A DNA stretch of 64,000 nt from NCBI GenBank assembly GCA_023055355.1, contig JALJCS010000035.1, positions 1,612,001-1,676,000 on the forward strand. Direction: 5' to 3'. A program made the translations under genes and the position numbers. Source of the stretch: Agelaius tricolor (lineage: Eukaryota; Chordata; Aves; Passeriformes; Icteridae). Below the pieces are notes generated by a model. That model was given only the letters and a program-made list of their open reading frames with translations. It was not told the origin of the DNA and ran no database searches. This document shows positions 1 to 10,143 of this stretch, one piece after another. Position 1 is the first letter of the stretch. Every line of letters begins with the position of its first letter.

Positions 1-1330
1 TCCTCCTGGTGCTTGAACCTCCATTCTTCATCACCCAGTCCATTACTGCTTGGTGCACAAGATGCTGTGGTTTCAATTTCCTCTAGCATGAATTATTGTA
101 CAATATACATCCCAGGCTTCAGCAGGAGACATCAGGGTGGGGTGATGGGGCAGGGTGACACAGCCTGGAGCCCTCTGTGAGTGGCTGGGGACAGTTTCTG
201 CTTCCTTCTGTCCAGGAACAGGGGTGCAGCCCATGGAATTGTCAGGCAGCAGATCTAAAACAAACAAGAGGAAGCAGTTTTGCACACCACCTGTAATTCA
301 TCATGAAGCTCATTGCCATGGGACAGTGTAAGGCCAAAATTGTCACTGGTCTCAAAAAGCAATTGCATTCAGGGAGAAAAACATGAATTATATTGATGTA
401 ATCATTGAGACTGTGAAACACAAGGGCCTGGTGATGGCCTCAAGCTTCCCAGATCCAAGCCAAGCATCAGAGCAGAGATCCAACATCCACAGGTGACCAG
501 AGCTGGAGAGGACAGACTGACAACTCCTTTCCTGCCTAACTTTCATCCTGAGGAGATTTCATTTCTATCTTCTCTTCGTTTTGCTCCTTAAACATCCCAA
601 AGACAGCCCTGGCCAGCAGGGAGAGCCTCTCCAGTGCAGGATTCCTCTGGCTGGGTGCACACATGGCCATGCCCCAGAGCTCTGCAGAGGAGCTGGAAAA
701 CCTCCTCTTGCCAAGGCTTTGCCTGACCTTTTGTTCTGCACAAACAGGATCTCCTCGGGTCCTGAACGTCCATTGGGTGTACAGGAGTCATCCTCTCTCC
801 TTAGCAACACGTCTGTGAGGCCAAAACACACATCCAGACACGTGCTGGGAGCTTTTAGCAGACACTGGGAGCTTGTTTTAGGCTCTGCCCTCTGAGGTGG
901 GTGCAGGAACAGGAATTAACCCCCAGAAGGATCAGTTTTACCTGCACAGGAGCACCTCCCTGCCATGGCCCTGCTCAGGACGTTGCCATCTCATTGCAGG
1001 GGTGCCATGCTCTTGTCTCCTATCACAAAAGTTCCAGACCTTCCTGGTGTTTCTCATGGGCACCTCCTCACAGCACTGACTCCTTCATCTTCACAAAGCA
1101 CCCAACTGACCCCAGCTCCCTTCTCACCACCACCCCACTCTTTTATAGCATCTTCTCCTCATTGCTTGCAGCTGTGGCCTGTTCAAGCCAGGCCTGCTCC
1201 TGATCTTTGCTAATTGGCCCAGCTGCAGCTCCTTAGGGGTGAGATGACTTTCTACACTATTTTCTTATATTCTATCCCCCTACACAGGATGCCCCTGACC
1301 AGCTCTGAGCCCAGGCTGCAGAGAGCAGCA
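1..1330. other. Unique sequence, no gene seen
   Basis: Mixed-composition unique DNA. Short open frames on both strands (up to about 100 codons) overlap one another and show no recognisable domain, splice context or repeat signature. Nothing else could be supported here. Confidence 0.6.
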
Positions 1331-1390
1331 GAATTCAGGCTGGAAAAGACCTTGGAGATCATCAAAGTCCAACCATAAACCCAGCGCCCA
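1331..1390 (-). mobile_element. CR1: CR1 LINE 3'-end fragment (antisense)
   Basis: The text GGCTGGAAAAGACCTTGG followed by ATCATCAAAGTCCAACC is the reverse complement of the end of a CR1 retrotransposon just before its octamer tail. Only about 60 bp can be aligned by eye and the tail itself is lost. It is an old, 5'-truncated copy. It faces the sense CR1 fragment that starts about 180 bp downstream. Confidence 0.55.
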
Positions 1391-1573
1391 GGAGGGAGCC
1401 TGGTGCCCTCCCAGAGGGGCAAATGCCATGTCCTGGTGCTGTGCCCTGGCAGTGCTGGGACACAGGCACTTGTGTGTGTTGGGGACATGGGGACAGCCAT
1501 GCCTCGAGCCTTGGGCTCAGTTCTTGTGCCCCTCATGGCAAGAAGGGCATTGAAGTTCTGGAATACATCCAGA

Positions 1574-1999
1574 GATGGGGAAGGGACTGGAGCACCAGGA
1601 GGGGCTGAGGGAGCTGGGAAGGGGCTCAGCCTGCAGAAAAGGGGGATCAGGGGGAAATTCTGGCTCTGCTCAGCTCCTGACAGGAGGGGACAGCCCCAGG
1701 TCGGGCTGTGCTCCAGGGAACAGGGACAGGAGCAGAGGGAACGGCCTCAGGCTGGGCCAGGGCAGCTCAGGGTGGGCACAGCAGGAATTTCCCCATGGAA
1801 AGGGGGCTCAGGCCTTGGGACTGCCCAGGGAGGGTTGGAGTGCCCATCCCTGGAGGTGTCACCCACCTGGAGGTGGCACTGAGTGCTCTGGGCTGGGGAC
1901 AGGGTGGGGATGGGGAACAGGTTGGACTTGACAGCCTTGGAGCTCTTTTCCAGCCTTGGAGCTCTTTTCCAGCCTTGGAGATTCTGGGATTCTGAGACT
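1574..1999 (+). mobile_element. CR1: CR1 LINE 3' end (sense)
   Basis: Sense-orientation 3' terminal part of a CR1 retrotransposon. Recognisable landmarks in order are GAGGGAGCTGGGAAGGGGCT, CAGCCTGCAGAAAAGG, GGGAACAGGGACAGGAGC, GAGGGAACGGCCTCAGGCTG, CCCATCCCTGGAGGTG, TTGGACTTGACAGCC and a tail resembling GATTCTGGGATTCTGAG. Near the 3' end a segment around CTTTTCCAGCCTTGGAG is repeated three times (about 1937-1985). The copy at 27.9-28.3 kb is nearly identical through the body, so both belong to the same subfamily. The element is 5' truncated and carries no reverse transcriptase. A short TG run (2011-2025) and the decamer array follow directly. Confidence 0.85.
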
Positions 2000-2062
2000 C
2001 TGTTATTGTCTGTGTGTGTGTGTGTTGGTGACCACAAGAGAGCAGGGGAACCACAGAGAGCC

Positions 2063-3374
2063 TCACATGCCCAGGGACACACAGGAGCACACAGGAACAC
2101 AAAAGTGCACACAGGGACATGCAGGAGAACACAGGGACACACAGGAATGCTCAGGAGCACCCAGGGACACACAGGAGCACCCAGGGACACGCAGGAGGAC
2201 ACAGGGACACACAGGAATGCTCAGGAGCACACAGGAGCGCAAAGGAGTACACAGGAACACAAAAGTGCACACAGGGACATTCAGGAGCACATAGGGACAC
2301 ACAGGAGCACAAAGGAGCACACAGAAATGCTCAGGGACATTCAGGAGCACACAGGGACACACAGGAATGCTCAGGAGCACACAAGAACACACAGGAACAC
2401 CCAGGAGAACATAGGAACGTGCAGGAACACACAGGAGCACTCAGGAGCACAGAGGAGCACACAAGGACACACAGGAATGCTCAGGAATACACAGGAACAT
2501 ACAGGAGCACACAGGAACACTCAGGTATGCTCAGGAGCACACAGGAGCACCCAGGAGAACATGCAGGAACATGCAGGAAGACACAGGAGCACTCAGGAGC
2601 ACAGGGGAGCACACAAGAACACACAGGAATGCTCAGGAGCACACAGGAACACAAAAGTGCTCACAGGGACATGCAGGAGAACACAGGGACACAAAGGAGC
2701 ACACAGAAACACTCAGGGACATACAGGAGCACCCAGGGACACACAGGAACATACAGGAGCACCCAGGGACACTCAGGAGCACCCAGGGATACACAGGAAC
2801 ACTCAGGAGTGCTCAGGGACACTCAGGAGCACACAGGAATGCTCAGTAACACTCAGGTATGCTCAGGAACACACAGGAACACTCAGGTATGCTCAGGAGC
2901 ACCCAGGGACACACAGGAACACTCAGGAATGCTCAGGGACACTCAGGAGCACACAGGGGCACCCAGGGACATACAGGGACACACAGGAATGCTCAGGGAC
3001 ACTCAGGAGCACACAGGGACACACAGGAATGCTCAGGAGCACACAGGGACACTCAGGTATGCTCAGGAGCACCCAGGGACACACAGAGGCACCCAGGGAC
3101 ACTCAGGTATGCTCAGGAGCACACAGGAATGCTCAGGAACACACAGGAACACTCAGGTATGCTCAGGAGCACCCAGGGACACACAGAGGCACCCAGGGAC
3201 ACGCAGGAATGCTCAGGAACACACAGGAACACTCAGGAATGCTCAGGGACACTCAGGAGCACACAGGAATGCTCAGGAGCACACAGGGACACTCAGGAGT
3301 GCTCAGGAGCACACAGGGACACACAGGAAGGCTCAGGAGCACACAGGAATGCTCAGGAGCACACAGGAGCACCT
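2063..3374. repeat. Minisatellite, 10-bp unit, about 131 copies
   Basis: Tandem array of a decamer written as CACACAGGAG, with variants CACACAGGGA, CACACAGGAA, TGCTCAGGAG and CACCCAGGGA. The 10-bp register is kept from about 2063 to 3374 with only one shift, a 2-bp gain near 2560. Variants are mixed into 20-40-bp higher-order words, with TGCTCAGG-type units common towards the 3' half. Because 10 is not a multiple of 3 and the unit has no stop codon, two forward frames read through the whole array and the third is broken once by a TAA near 2847. These open frames (508 and 421 codons, composition His, Arg, Asn, Thr, Gln, Glu, Gly) are products of the repeat, not evidence of a gene. Confidence 0.95.
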
Positions 3375-3919
3375 GCAGCCCTGACTCCTGCTCCAGGCCC
3401 TCAGGATGAGCCCCTGGGCTGGCAGGTGCCAGGGCAGCGCCGTCCCTGGGCTGTCCCCAGTGCTGGAGCCACACGTGATCCATGCAAACAGAGGCCTGGC
3501 CGGGCAGGCAGCTCCATGGAAACCAACACACACATCTTCCAAGGACATTCAGTTCACTGCCCTGCTTCCCATCCACCCCCTCGGGCCTGAATGTGTAAAT
3601 AGAGGATATTCTTAGCAGAGAGGATTCCCAAGAACATGCCATGTCCCCTTGATGCAAGCAAGGGCTCCGTGCAGTGCCATGGGGAAGCACTGAGCCCTTC
3701 CCAGTGACAGCAGAGCCAGAGCCTCTGACACTTCCCAGCCTGTGCAGGGGAAAGGGCAGGGGAATGTTTGCCCTGCTCTCCTTTCCTCCACACTGGGCAA
3801 AGCTATCTGAAATTGCATGGTGACACTCCTGGCTGTGACAGGGGCTGTGTCCCCTGTTGCTGGCACTGAGGGAGGCTGCTGGGGTGTGGGATTGGGGTCA
3901 GAGAGGGGCCTTATAGGAG
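3375..3919. other. Unique GC-rich sequence, no gene seen
   Basis: Unique DNA between the decamer array and an antisense LTR. Open frames in both strands are short and overlap; none shows a domain. Confidence 0.6.
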
Positions 3920-4265
3920 TGTCGGGGGGTAGGATGGTCAGGATGGACAGAGAGCAGAGATCTCTGCAGCCAGGTCAGGGAACTTGGGGTTTATTGCAAA
4001 GGGCCTGGGTGCAGGGCCCTGCTGGGAGCTGCCAGGCACAGCTCAGAGCAGGGCTGAGAGAGGAGAGAGGATGAGAGGGTAAGAGAGGCAAGAGAGCAAA
4101 GCATAAGAGAGTAAAAGGGATAAGAGAGCAAAATTCCTGTTACAATACAATAAATCTTCTGTGTTGAATATTCTGATTCTCGCTAACCAATCTAGTACAA
4201 GATACAAATCCTATCGCATTTACATACAGCCTATAAGAATCACTACATTACCACACTGTGCTACA
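3920..4265 (-). mobile_element. Endogenous retrovirus LTR (antisense), about 346 bp
   Basis: Read on the minus strand this segment starts with TGTAGCACAGTGTGG and ends CCCCCCGACA, the TG...CA ends expected of an LTR. It contains a CCAAT-like element (GATTGGTTAGCG), a pyrimidine-rich CTCTCTTATC region, and a poly(A) signal in GCAATAAACCCC about 60 bp before the end. It is joined at its 5' side to retroviral 3' internal sequence (4266-4520), so it is a 3' LTR rather than a solo LTR. The first 90 bp recur at 57340-57432. Confidence 0.8.
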
Positions 4266-4520
4266 TTTTAAACCCTAAAAACTCCTCTTTGGGCCCCTTC
4301 TGCCAAGCTGCAGGGTCTGCTCTGACCCTTGGGCCTGTCTGCAAGCAGAGGGTGTTGTTCCATCAAAAGGGGATCACCTTCAGGGGCCACACCATTGTTT
4401 TCCAGTTGTTCAGTGACTGAGGGATCTCAAAGCTTGCTTTCATTTCAATCTCCCTTATAGTTCCACATTCTCCACCTCTTTTGCCAGGCAATCATATTGA
4501 TAAGGTTTTCCTGTTCCATC
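4266..4520 (-). mobile_element. ERV internal 3' remnant upstream of the LTR
   Basis: Minus-strand sequence immediately before the 3' LTR. It matches 57056-57339 closely over about 240 bp, including GAAATGAAAGCAAGCTTTGA, GGAACAACACCCTCTGC and the purine-rich GGCAGAAGGGGCCC before the LTR. In the 57-kb copy this region is one open frame; here the same frame meets a stop codon near 4455, so it is a decayed coding remnant, probably the 3' end of the last retroviral gene (inference from position). Similarity stops near 4520. Confidence 0.65.
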
Positions 4521-4960
4521 TTCCCCAACCAACAGTACCTCAGGGTTTTGCAGCACTGTTCTTCCCCCCAGCTCCCCCCACACCTGGCATGGCTGTGCTG
4601 GGCAGGTGCAGAGCCCACCCTGGCACTGAGCAGGTTTGGAAATGCCCTCAGGATCTGGGTGTCCTGAAGGCAGCACAAGCTTCAGCTGGGGTTTAGTACA
4701 AAGTGCTTGACTGGCATGTGGCACCACAGGGAATAAACCATGCTGTTCAAACAGCATCTTTGTGATAATTCCTGCCCTGGCAGAGCTGGGCACTGGGGTC
4801 ATTTCCAGCTCTGCTGCCCCAAACCTGCCTGTCCCACCCCGCTGTGGCTGAGCCCTCTCACGTGCAGAGGTGGTTTGGGGGCAGGAGAGGCTGTGCCTGT
4901 GAGCTGTGAGGGTCTGTCCTGCCCTCAGAGGGGCTGAGATGGCTCTGACACCTCACCCCT
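4521..4960. other. Unique sequence between two ERV elements
   Basis: No repeat or gene recognised. Part of it may be further decayed internal sequence of the antisense ERV, but there is no second copy in the window to compare with. Confidence 0.5.
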
Positions 4961-5603
4961 TGTCAGGATCTCTGACTTGTCAGAGTGACCCCAAGAAAAG
5001 CTGGAAAGTCTCTTTTCCCAGCCTGGTGCTTGAAGAAGGAGTCAGGGCTCTTCATTTCTCGGTCTCAAGGTTGTTTATTGTCTCTTATCTATAAAATTCT
5101 TTCTCCTGCCCTGCCCAGGTCCATGCAGGAGGACAGACAGAGGCACTGTGCCTGCCCCTGGGCAGTGTTATGTCTTTATTCTAAAAACTACCTGTACAAT
5201 ATTTACAATTACTTCCCAATTGCTATCACCTATGTTAGACAGTGAGCTTCTACTCTAAACCAATCTGTAAGTGCCACCATCACAGCAGAAGATGGAGGCC
5301 AAGAAGAAGAAGGAGAAAGGCTGGACATGCCCAGATCCCTCCATCTTGCCCCCCTGAACCCCCATCCCAAAAACCCCAAAATCTACTTTTCCACCCTGTG
5401 ATAACTTCACTATCATTCTATTTACTTTGTTGTGGCTTGCAGATCTTCATCCAAGGTTGGTAATTTGCTCCATGGGTCATAACCAAACCCAGAGGTGTTC
5501 TGGGCTCTGTGCCAGGGTCTCTGAGCCCCCTGGCAGGGTTTGGGCACTCAGGACAGCCAGGGGGATGTGCTGGGCTCCCTGTGTCCCTGAGCTGCAGCAG
5601 CCA
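4961..5603 (-). mobile_element. LTR of a second ERV family (antisense), about 640 bp
   Basis: A second copy lies at 38.2-38.9 kb in the same orientation and aligns over about 620 bp. On the minus strand the element ends with GAGATCCTGACA and has a poly(A) signal in AATAAACAACCTTGAGACC. The lower boundary begins TGTCAGGATCTC. A possible 6-bp target duplication is ACCCCT (4955-4960) versus TCCCCT (5604-5609), one mismatch, which places the other end at about 5603. Frames of 60-90 codons here recur in the 38-kb copy only because the repeat recurs. No internal retroviral sequence flanks it, so it is probably a solo LTR. Confidence 0.75.
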
Positions 5604-5609
5604 TCCCCT

Positions 5610-6154
5610 CCTGCCTCGCCCTGAGGGCTGTCTGCACTGTGTGGGTCCATTCAGCTCCCTGTGTGCTGCTTTTCACCCTCCTACGTAATGTTTAGTCCCA
5701 TTTAATAACAATAAAATTCTCCTTTCACAGCTGCATTCTGGAAAATGGGGCTGATTTTCCTGAAAACAATGAATGTGAATAGTTCATGGTCTTCTCGCAT
5801 TACCCAGAGATTTATCACATCTCTTGCATAATTTAATCTCTACATCTGTGGGACACAAATGTTTTACATTTCTTACATTTATGGGCAGACATCGAAAACA
5901 TCTGTGCAGACCCAACACACCAAAACATCTGGAAGCCATCTCTGCCTTTTTATGACACACATCTCCTGATCTTTTGTCTGGAACAAGTGTGCAGCTATCA
6001 GTAGTAGCTTTATGTGTCGGTTACTGGGCTTCCCCTTTGGGCTCTGACAGGCACAGGGGAAAATGTGATCAGCTCTGAATTTCAGCCCATTCCAGCAAGT
6101 GGGGAAGCAATTCAGGGAGCTTCCCACCCACCCACGCTGTGAGAATTTGGAGCA
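5610..6154. other. Unique AT-rich sequence, no gene seen
   Basis: AT-rich unique DNA with no repeat signature. A frame of 95 codons on the minus strand shows no domain. Confidence 0.55.
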
Positions 6155-6478
6155 GGATGAGAACAAGGCAGCCAGGGCTTGCTGCTAGGCTTGTGGACAG
6201 GAGTTTCCTTGGAGCTGTGCTGAGCTGCTGCTTTCCTCTCTGGAGGATCCCAGGCTTGATCTGCTCCTGCTGCATGGGAATCAGTGCTTTGTGCAGGTGG
6301 AAAGGGGGGGAGTAACTCCATCTGGAGATCTTCACTCCCACCTTCTCCATGGCTCTGGGAATCAGTGCCCTGTGCAGGTGGAAAGCATGGCAATAATCCC
6401 ACCTGGAGATCTTCTCTTCATTTTCACTTTGGCCATAGTGATCTCCTCTTCATTCCCTCAATGGCTATAGCAGGGTGG

Positions 6479-6748
6479 CTGGGAGCTCCTGGCTGTGCCC
6501 AGGTGAATTGGGAGCTCCTCACTGTGCCCAGGTGAGCTGGGAGCTCCTGGCTGTGCCCAGGTGAGCTGGGAGCTCCTGGCTGTGCCCAGGTGAATTGGGA
6601 GCTCCTCACTGTGCCCAGGTGAGCTGGGAGCTCCTCACTGTGCCCAGGTGAGCTGGGAGCTGCTGGCTGTGCCCAGGTGAGCTGGGAGCTCCTGGCTGTG
6701 CCCAGGTGAGTTGGGAGCTCCTGGCTGTGCCCAGGTGAGGCAGGAGAT
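6479..6748. repeat. 29-bp minisatellite, block 1 (9 copies)
   Basis: Unit GGGAGCTCCTGGCTGTG followed by CCCAGGTGAGCT, 29 bp, nine copies. Two variant positions alternate: CTGGCTGTG versus CTCACTGTG, and CAGGTGAGCT versus CAGGTGAATT or CAGGTGAGTT. Every copy contains CAGGTGA, which includes the E-box CAGGTG and resembles a vertebrate 5' splice site. Confidence 0.9.
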
Positions 6749-7005
6749 TGTGCCATGGCCTTGGGCAGGATGAGAACAAGGCAGCCAGGGTTTGCTGCCA
6801 GGCTTGTGGATAGGAGGTTTTCCTGGAGCTTCAGCCTTGGAGCTGTGCTGGAGGATCCCAGGCTGGATCAGCTCCTTCTGTTTGTGTCCCAATCCCATGG
6901 GAAAAAGTGTTTTGTGGAGGTGGAAAGGAGGGCAATAACCCCTCCTGGAGATCTTCTCTTCATTCTCACTTTCTCCATGGCCATAGCAGGGTGGCTGGAG
7001 CTGCT

Positions 7006-7350
7006 GGCTGTGCCCAGGTGAACTGGGAGCTCCTGGCTGTGCCCAGGTGAATTGGGAGCTCCTCATTGTGCCCAGGTGACCTGGGAGCTCCTGGCTGTGC
7101 CCAGGTGAGCTGGGAGCTCCTGGCTGTGCCCAGGTGAGCTGGGAGCTCCTCACTGTGCCCAGGTGAATTGGGAGCTCCTCACTGTGCCCAGGTGACCTGG
7201 GAGCTCCTGGCTGTGCCCAGGTGAATTGGGAGCTCCTGGCTGTGCCCAGGTGAGTTGGGAGCTCCTGGCTGTGCCCAGGTGAATTGGGAGCTCCTGGCTG
7301 TGCCCAGGTGAGTTGGGAGCTCCTGGCTGTGCCCAGGTGAGGCAGGAGAT
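7006..7350. repeat. 29-bp minisatellite, block 2 (12 copies)
   Basis: Same 29-bp unit as the block at 6479-6748, twelve copies, with one further variant CAGGTGACCT. The order of variants differs from block 1, so the two blocks have diverged in copy number and arrangement after the larger duplication. Confidence 0.9.
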
Positions 7351-7547
7351 CGTGCCATGGCCTTGGGCAGGATGAGCTGGGTCTCACCAGCCTGTGCCCA
7401 GCTGTGGTGCAGTCACAGCCCAGCCACTCTGGTTTGAAGGCAGGGAGCCTCTTCTGGGATCAATAAATCATCATTCCTAGAAACTGTAGGTGCTGCCATT
7501 TGGCCCCAAGGCTGGGGAACAGGGTCTGACTATCGGTTTTACTTTAG

Positions 7548-7637
7548 GAATAAAATAAAATGGAATAAAATAAAATGGAATAAAATAAAATGGAATAAAA
7601 TAAAATAAAATAAAATAAAATAAAATAAAATAAAATA
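7548..7637. repeat. (TAAAA)n microsatellite
   Basis: Pentamer run AATAAAATAAAATGG, passing into pure (TAAAA)n for the last 50 bases. It grades into the 31-36-bp repeat that follows. Confidence 0.9.
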
Positions 7638-7902
7638 AGTAAATAGGTTTTAGTTTAGGAGTAAAATAAAATAAATAAATAGTTTTTACTTAAGGAGTAA
7701 AATAAAATAAGCAATCAGGTTTTACTTTAGGAGTAAAATAAGTAAATAGCTTTTACTTTAGGATTAAATAAGTAATCAGGTTTTACTTTAGGAGTAAAAT
7801 AAGTAAATAGCTTTTATTTTAGGAGTAAAATAAAATAAGTAAATAGCTTTTACTTTAGGAGTAAAATGAAATAAGTAATCAGGTTTTACTTTAGGAGTAA
7901 GG
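7638..7902. repeat. AT-rich minisatellite, 30-36-bp unit, about 8 copies
   Basis: Repeats of a core GGTTTTACTTTAGGAGTAAA followed by a variable AATAAGTAAATAG or AATAAGTAATCA spacer. Units starting AGG and units starting AGC alternate in part. It is contiguous with the TAAAA run, and the length variation between units comes from extra TAAAA copies. Confidence 0.9.
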
Positions 7903-8805
7903 ACTGAGCCATTGTGACCCCAGGGGTGCTGGGGCTGTCCCTGTTTGTGTTGGGGTGTGGGTGGGGACCTGCTGTGAGGGAGAGGATGGATCAGAGCTGT
8001 TCTTGCTGCAGAAGCTGATGGAAAGACCCAGAGAAGCACATGAAGTGGAAACAAAGGAAATTTTTGTGTTCTTGCAAGTTTAAATTTTAACAGATTCGTG
8101 TCTTCCAAAGCCAAAATATTTTAATCAAATTTTGTGGATTAATCCCCAAACTTTTCTGATTGCCTGCACAATTTCCTTTGCCTGCACTCTGATATTATGT
8201 GTGATTACATTATCAGGTATTATTTTTCCATGGGATGTGAAAACCCAGAATTCTGGAGATGTAATTGATCAAATGTCAGTGAGTTTTCCCAAAGACAGCA
8301 AGATGGGAGCTCTTGCTCCAAAATGAAGCTGGCTGAACTTCTGAATGGTGGCTTTGAGGAGCTTTTCATCGTGGATAAAGAGAAATATTTTCCCCAAAGT
8401 CTGTTTCAAGGAATCTCTGCCCTGTTTCAGCTGAGGCCTTGCACAATCCTGGAGTGGAAGCAGACATCCTGGCAGGCAAACCTGGGGTCTGGCAACCTCT
8501 CAGCCATGCAGGGTTCAGGCAGAGAATTGATCCACATTACCTGCCTGTGTTAATCACAGAGCTTGTTTTCCACTTTAGTTTTTGGAAATATTTCTGGATT
8601 CTGGGATGGAAATAAGAGATCAGCTCAGGAGCTTTTTCCATCTTCCTGCACGAGCAGAGCACATCATGACCTGCACAGTGGGGAGGTGCTGACAAGGCAG
8701 GGAGAAGTGTCCATTTCAAATAATTCCTGACTTTGGGACATTTTGCAGGAGTCAAAGCCAGGCTGGGCATCACCAGGACAGGGAATGGGGTTGGGAAAAT
8801 GCAGA
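7903..8805. other. Unique sequence, no gene seen
   Basis: Unique DNA, moderately AT-rich around 8060-8300. A 76-codon forward frame at 8323-8553 was considered and shows no recognisable domain. Confidence 0.55.
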
Positions 8806-8901
8806 GCAGCAGTGTGGGCTCCTCCTGCTGCTGAGGAGCTGCTGCTGCTTGAGCCCATGGAATAATTGACCCTGCACACTAGAGGGGTTATTTTCACCCC
8901 T

Positions 8902-9415
8902 GACAGAGGAGGAATGATGAGGAGGATTTTATTTTATTAGAAGGTTGTTTAATTATTATATCATATTATAACATATTATAATATATTATAACATATATAT
9001 TATGTTATGTTATATAATGTTATATATTATATTATATTATATTATATTACATTACATTACATTACATTACATTACAATATAATATAATATAATATTATAT
9101 TATATTATATTATATTATATTATATTATATTATATTATATTATATCTGAATTTTTTAAGCACTTAATTGTATTTTACTGCACAATATCTCATGGCTGTCA
9201 GTTGACAGTCTCAACACACATACACACTTGGCCCTGATAGGCCAAGCAAACAAACTACTATTATTTTGGGCAAACCATTTTTATATTATATTTTATTTTT
9301 GTACAAACACAGGTATAGTAAATGAGACAAGAATTGGTTTTTTTTTTTTTTTGAGGTTCAGAGAATGTGAAACTCAAAAATATTCTTGGGAAGTCACGCT
9401 TTGCTTTTCTCTGTG
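8902..9415 (-). mobile_element. Diverged AT-tract LTR (family A) with AT expansion
   Basis: Old antisense copy of the LTR family also seen at 11.1, 14.4, 25.5, 34.2, 50.5, 51.3 and 57.6 kb. Shared landmarks on the plus strand are GGAATGATGAGGAGG, a tract with TTGGCCCTGATAGGCCAA where other copies have TTGGCCCTGATTGGCCAA, and AATGAGACAAGAATTGG. The AT segment that is 30-50 bp in other copies has grown here to about 200 bp (8945-9147) of ATATT and ACATT pentamers. A poly(T) run lies at about 9339-9352. Ends are not precise. Confidence 0.65.
8945..9147. repeat. AT microsatellite (ATATT)n with an (ACATT)n patch
   Basis: Almost pure A/T pentamer repeat with a short stretch of ACATT units in the middle (about 9045-9075). 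It lies inside the diverged LTR. Confidence 0.9.
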
Positions 9416-9438
9416 AAGAGAAATGTTGCTACAGCACC

Positions 9439-9690
9439 CAGCACATGTGTGGGTCCCAGCAGGGGCAGAGCCCTGGTTGTGCCAGGAGGGGCTGTTGCTG
9501 TTTGACCCATGGGATAATTCACCCTGCACCCAGCACATTTGTGGATCCCAGCAGGGGCAGAGCCCTGGTTGTGCCAGGAGGGGCTGTTGCTGTTTGACCC
9601 ATGGGGTAATTCACCCTGCACCCAGCACATTTGTGGATCCCAGCAAGGGCAGAGCCCTGGTTGTGCCAGGAGGGGCTGCCTGGTGTGTCC
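9439..9690. repeat. 92-bp tandem repeat, 2.7 copies
   Basis: Unit starts CAGCACATTTGTGGATCCCA and recurs at 9439, 9531 and 9623, exactly 92 bp apart, with very few differences. A diverged partial copy ending TAATTGACCCTGCAC lies on the other side of the LTR at about 8806-8876, suggesting that the LTR entered an existing repeat region. Frames of 76-134 codons here are translations of the repeat. Confidence 0.9.
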
Positions 9691-10143
9691 TCCTCAGCCT
9701 GGGCTGGTGCCCGTGGGCTGGAGCAGAGCCTGGAGCTTTGGCAGGGCTCAGTGGGGCTCTGACTCCTGAACTGCAGCTCCAAGATGACAAAAAATTTGCA
9801 GCCAAAGCAGAGCCAAAGCCCAACTAACACCCTGCAAACCCCCATAGTGGGTGCCAGGGTGCCAGGGCCACCTTGCTGTGCCCCTGCAGTGGGGCTGTGG
9901 GTGGGAGGGTCCCCTGCTTTGTGGGACAGTGAGGTTTGGGGACGTGCCCATCTGAGCCTCCTGCAGGGATGGGGCCCCCAGGGCTTTGGGAGCTGGCAGC
10001 AGCAATAAAATCAGAGCTGAGACTTGGCAGGAAAGGTCTGCAGGAGGAGAGCTCCCCCGGGGCAGCCACTGCTCCCCCCAGACACAATACTCCACTGAGT
10101 CCAAGCACATTTTTCTCAGGCAGAGCTGGATAATCCAGGGGAA
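9691..10143. other. Unique GC-rich sequence, no gene seen
   Basis: GC-rich unique DNA. Several overlapping frames on both strands (up to about 150 codons) have no domain and no splice support. Confidence 0.55.

Larger units (their letters stand above)
6155..7385. repeat. Composite tandem duplication of about 600 bp containing a 29-bp minisatellite
   Basis: Two large units in tandem. Each has a non-repetitive lead of 250-320 bp beginning with GATGAGAACAAGGCAGCCAG and ending GCTATAGCAGGGTGGCTG or GCCATAGCAGGGTGGCTG, then a block of 29-bp repeats, then a shared closing segment containing GTGCCATGGCCTTGGGCAGG (near 6750 and 7353). In the first unit the lead has a further internal duplication of about 75 bp around the text GGAATCAGTG (6280 and 6360). 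The repeat blocks are listed separately. The 250-codon and 110-codon minus-strand frames are translations of this array. Confidence 0.85.

Noticed and set aside
2063..3374. CRISPR-like array
   Set aside because: There are no unique spacers between repeats, and the rest of the window is vertebrate.
2119..3384. 421-codon forward open frame
   Set aside because: Same array in a second frame.
1883..3409. 508-codon forward open frame
   Set aside because: It is the translation of the decamer minisatellite; the other forward frames are open as well, so frame conservation means nothing.
3253..3690. 145-codon minus-strand frame at the edge of the decamer array
   Set aside because: Ends in the array and has no domain in its unique part.
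6635..7387. 250-codon minus-strand frame
   Set aside because: Translation of the 29-bp minisatellite and its duplicated lead.
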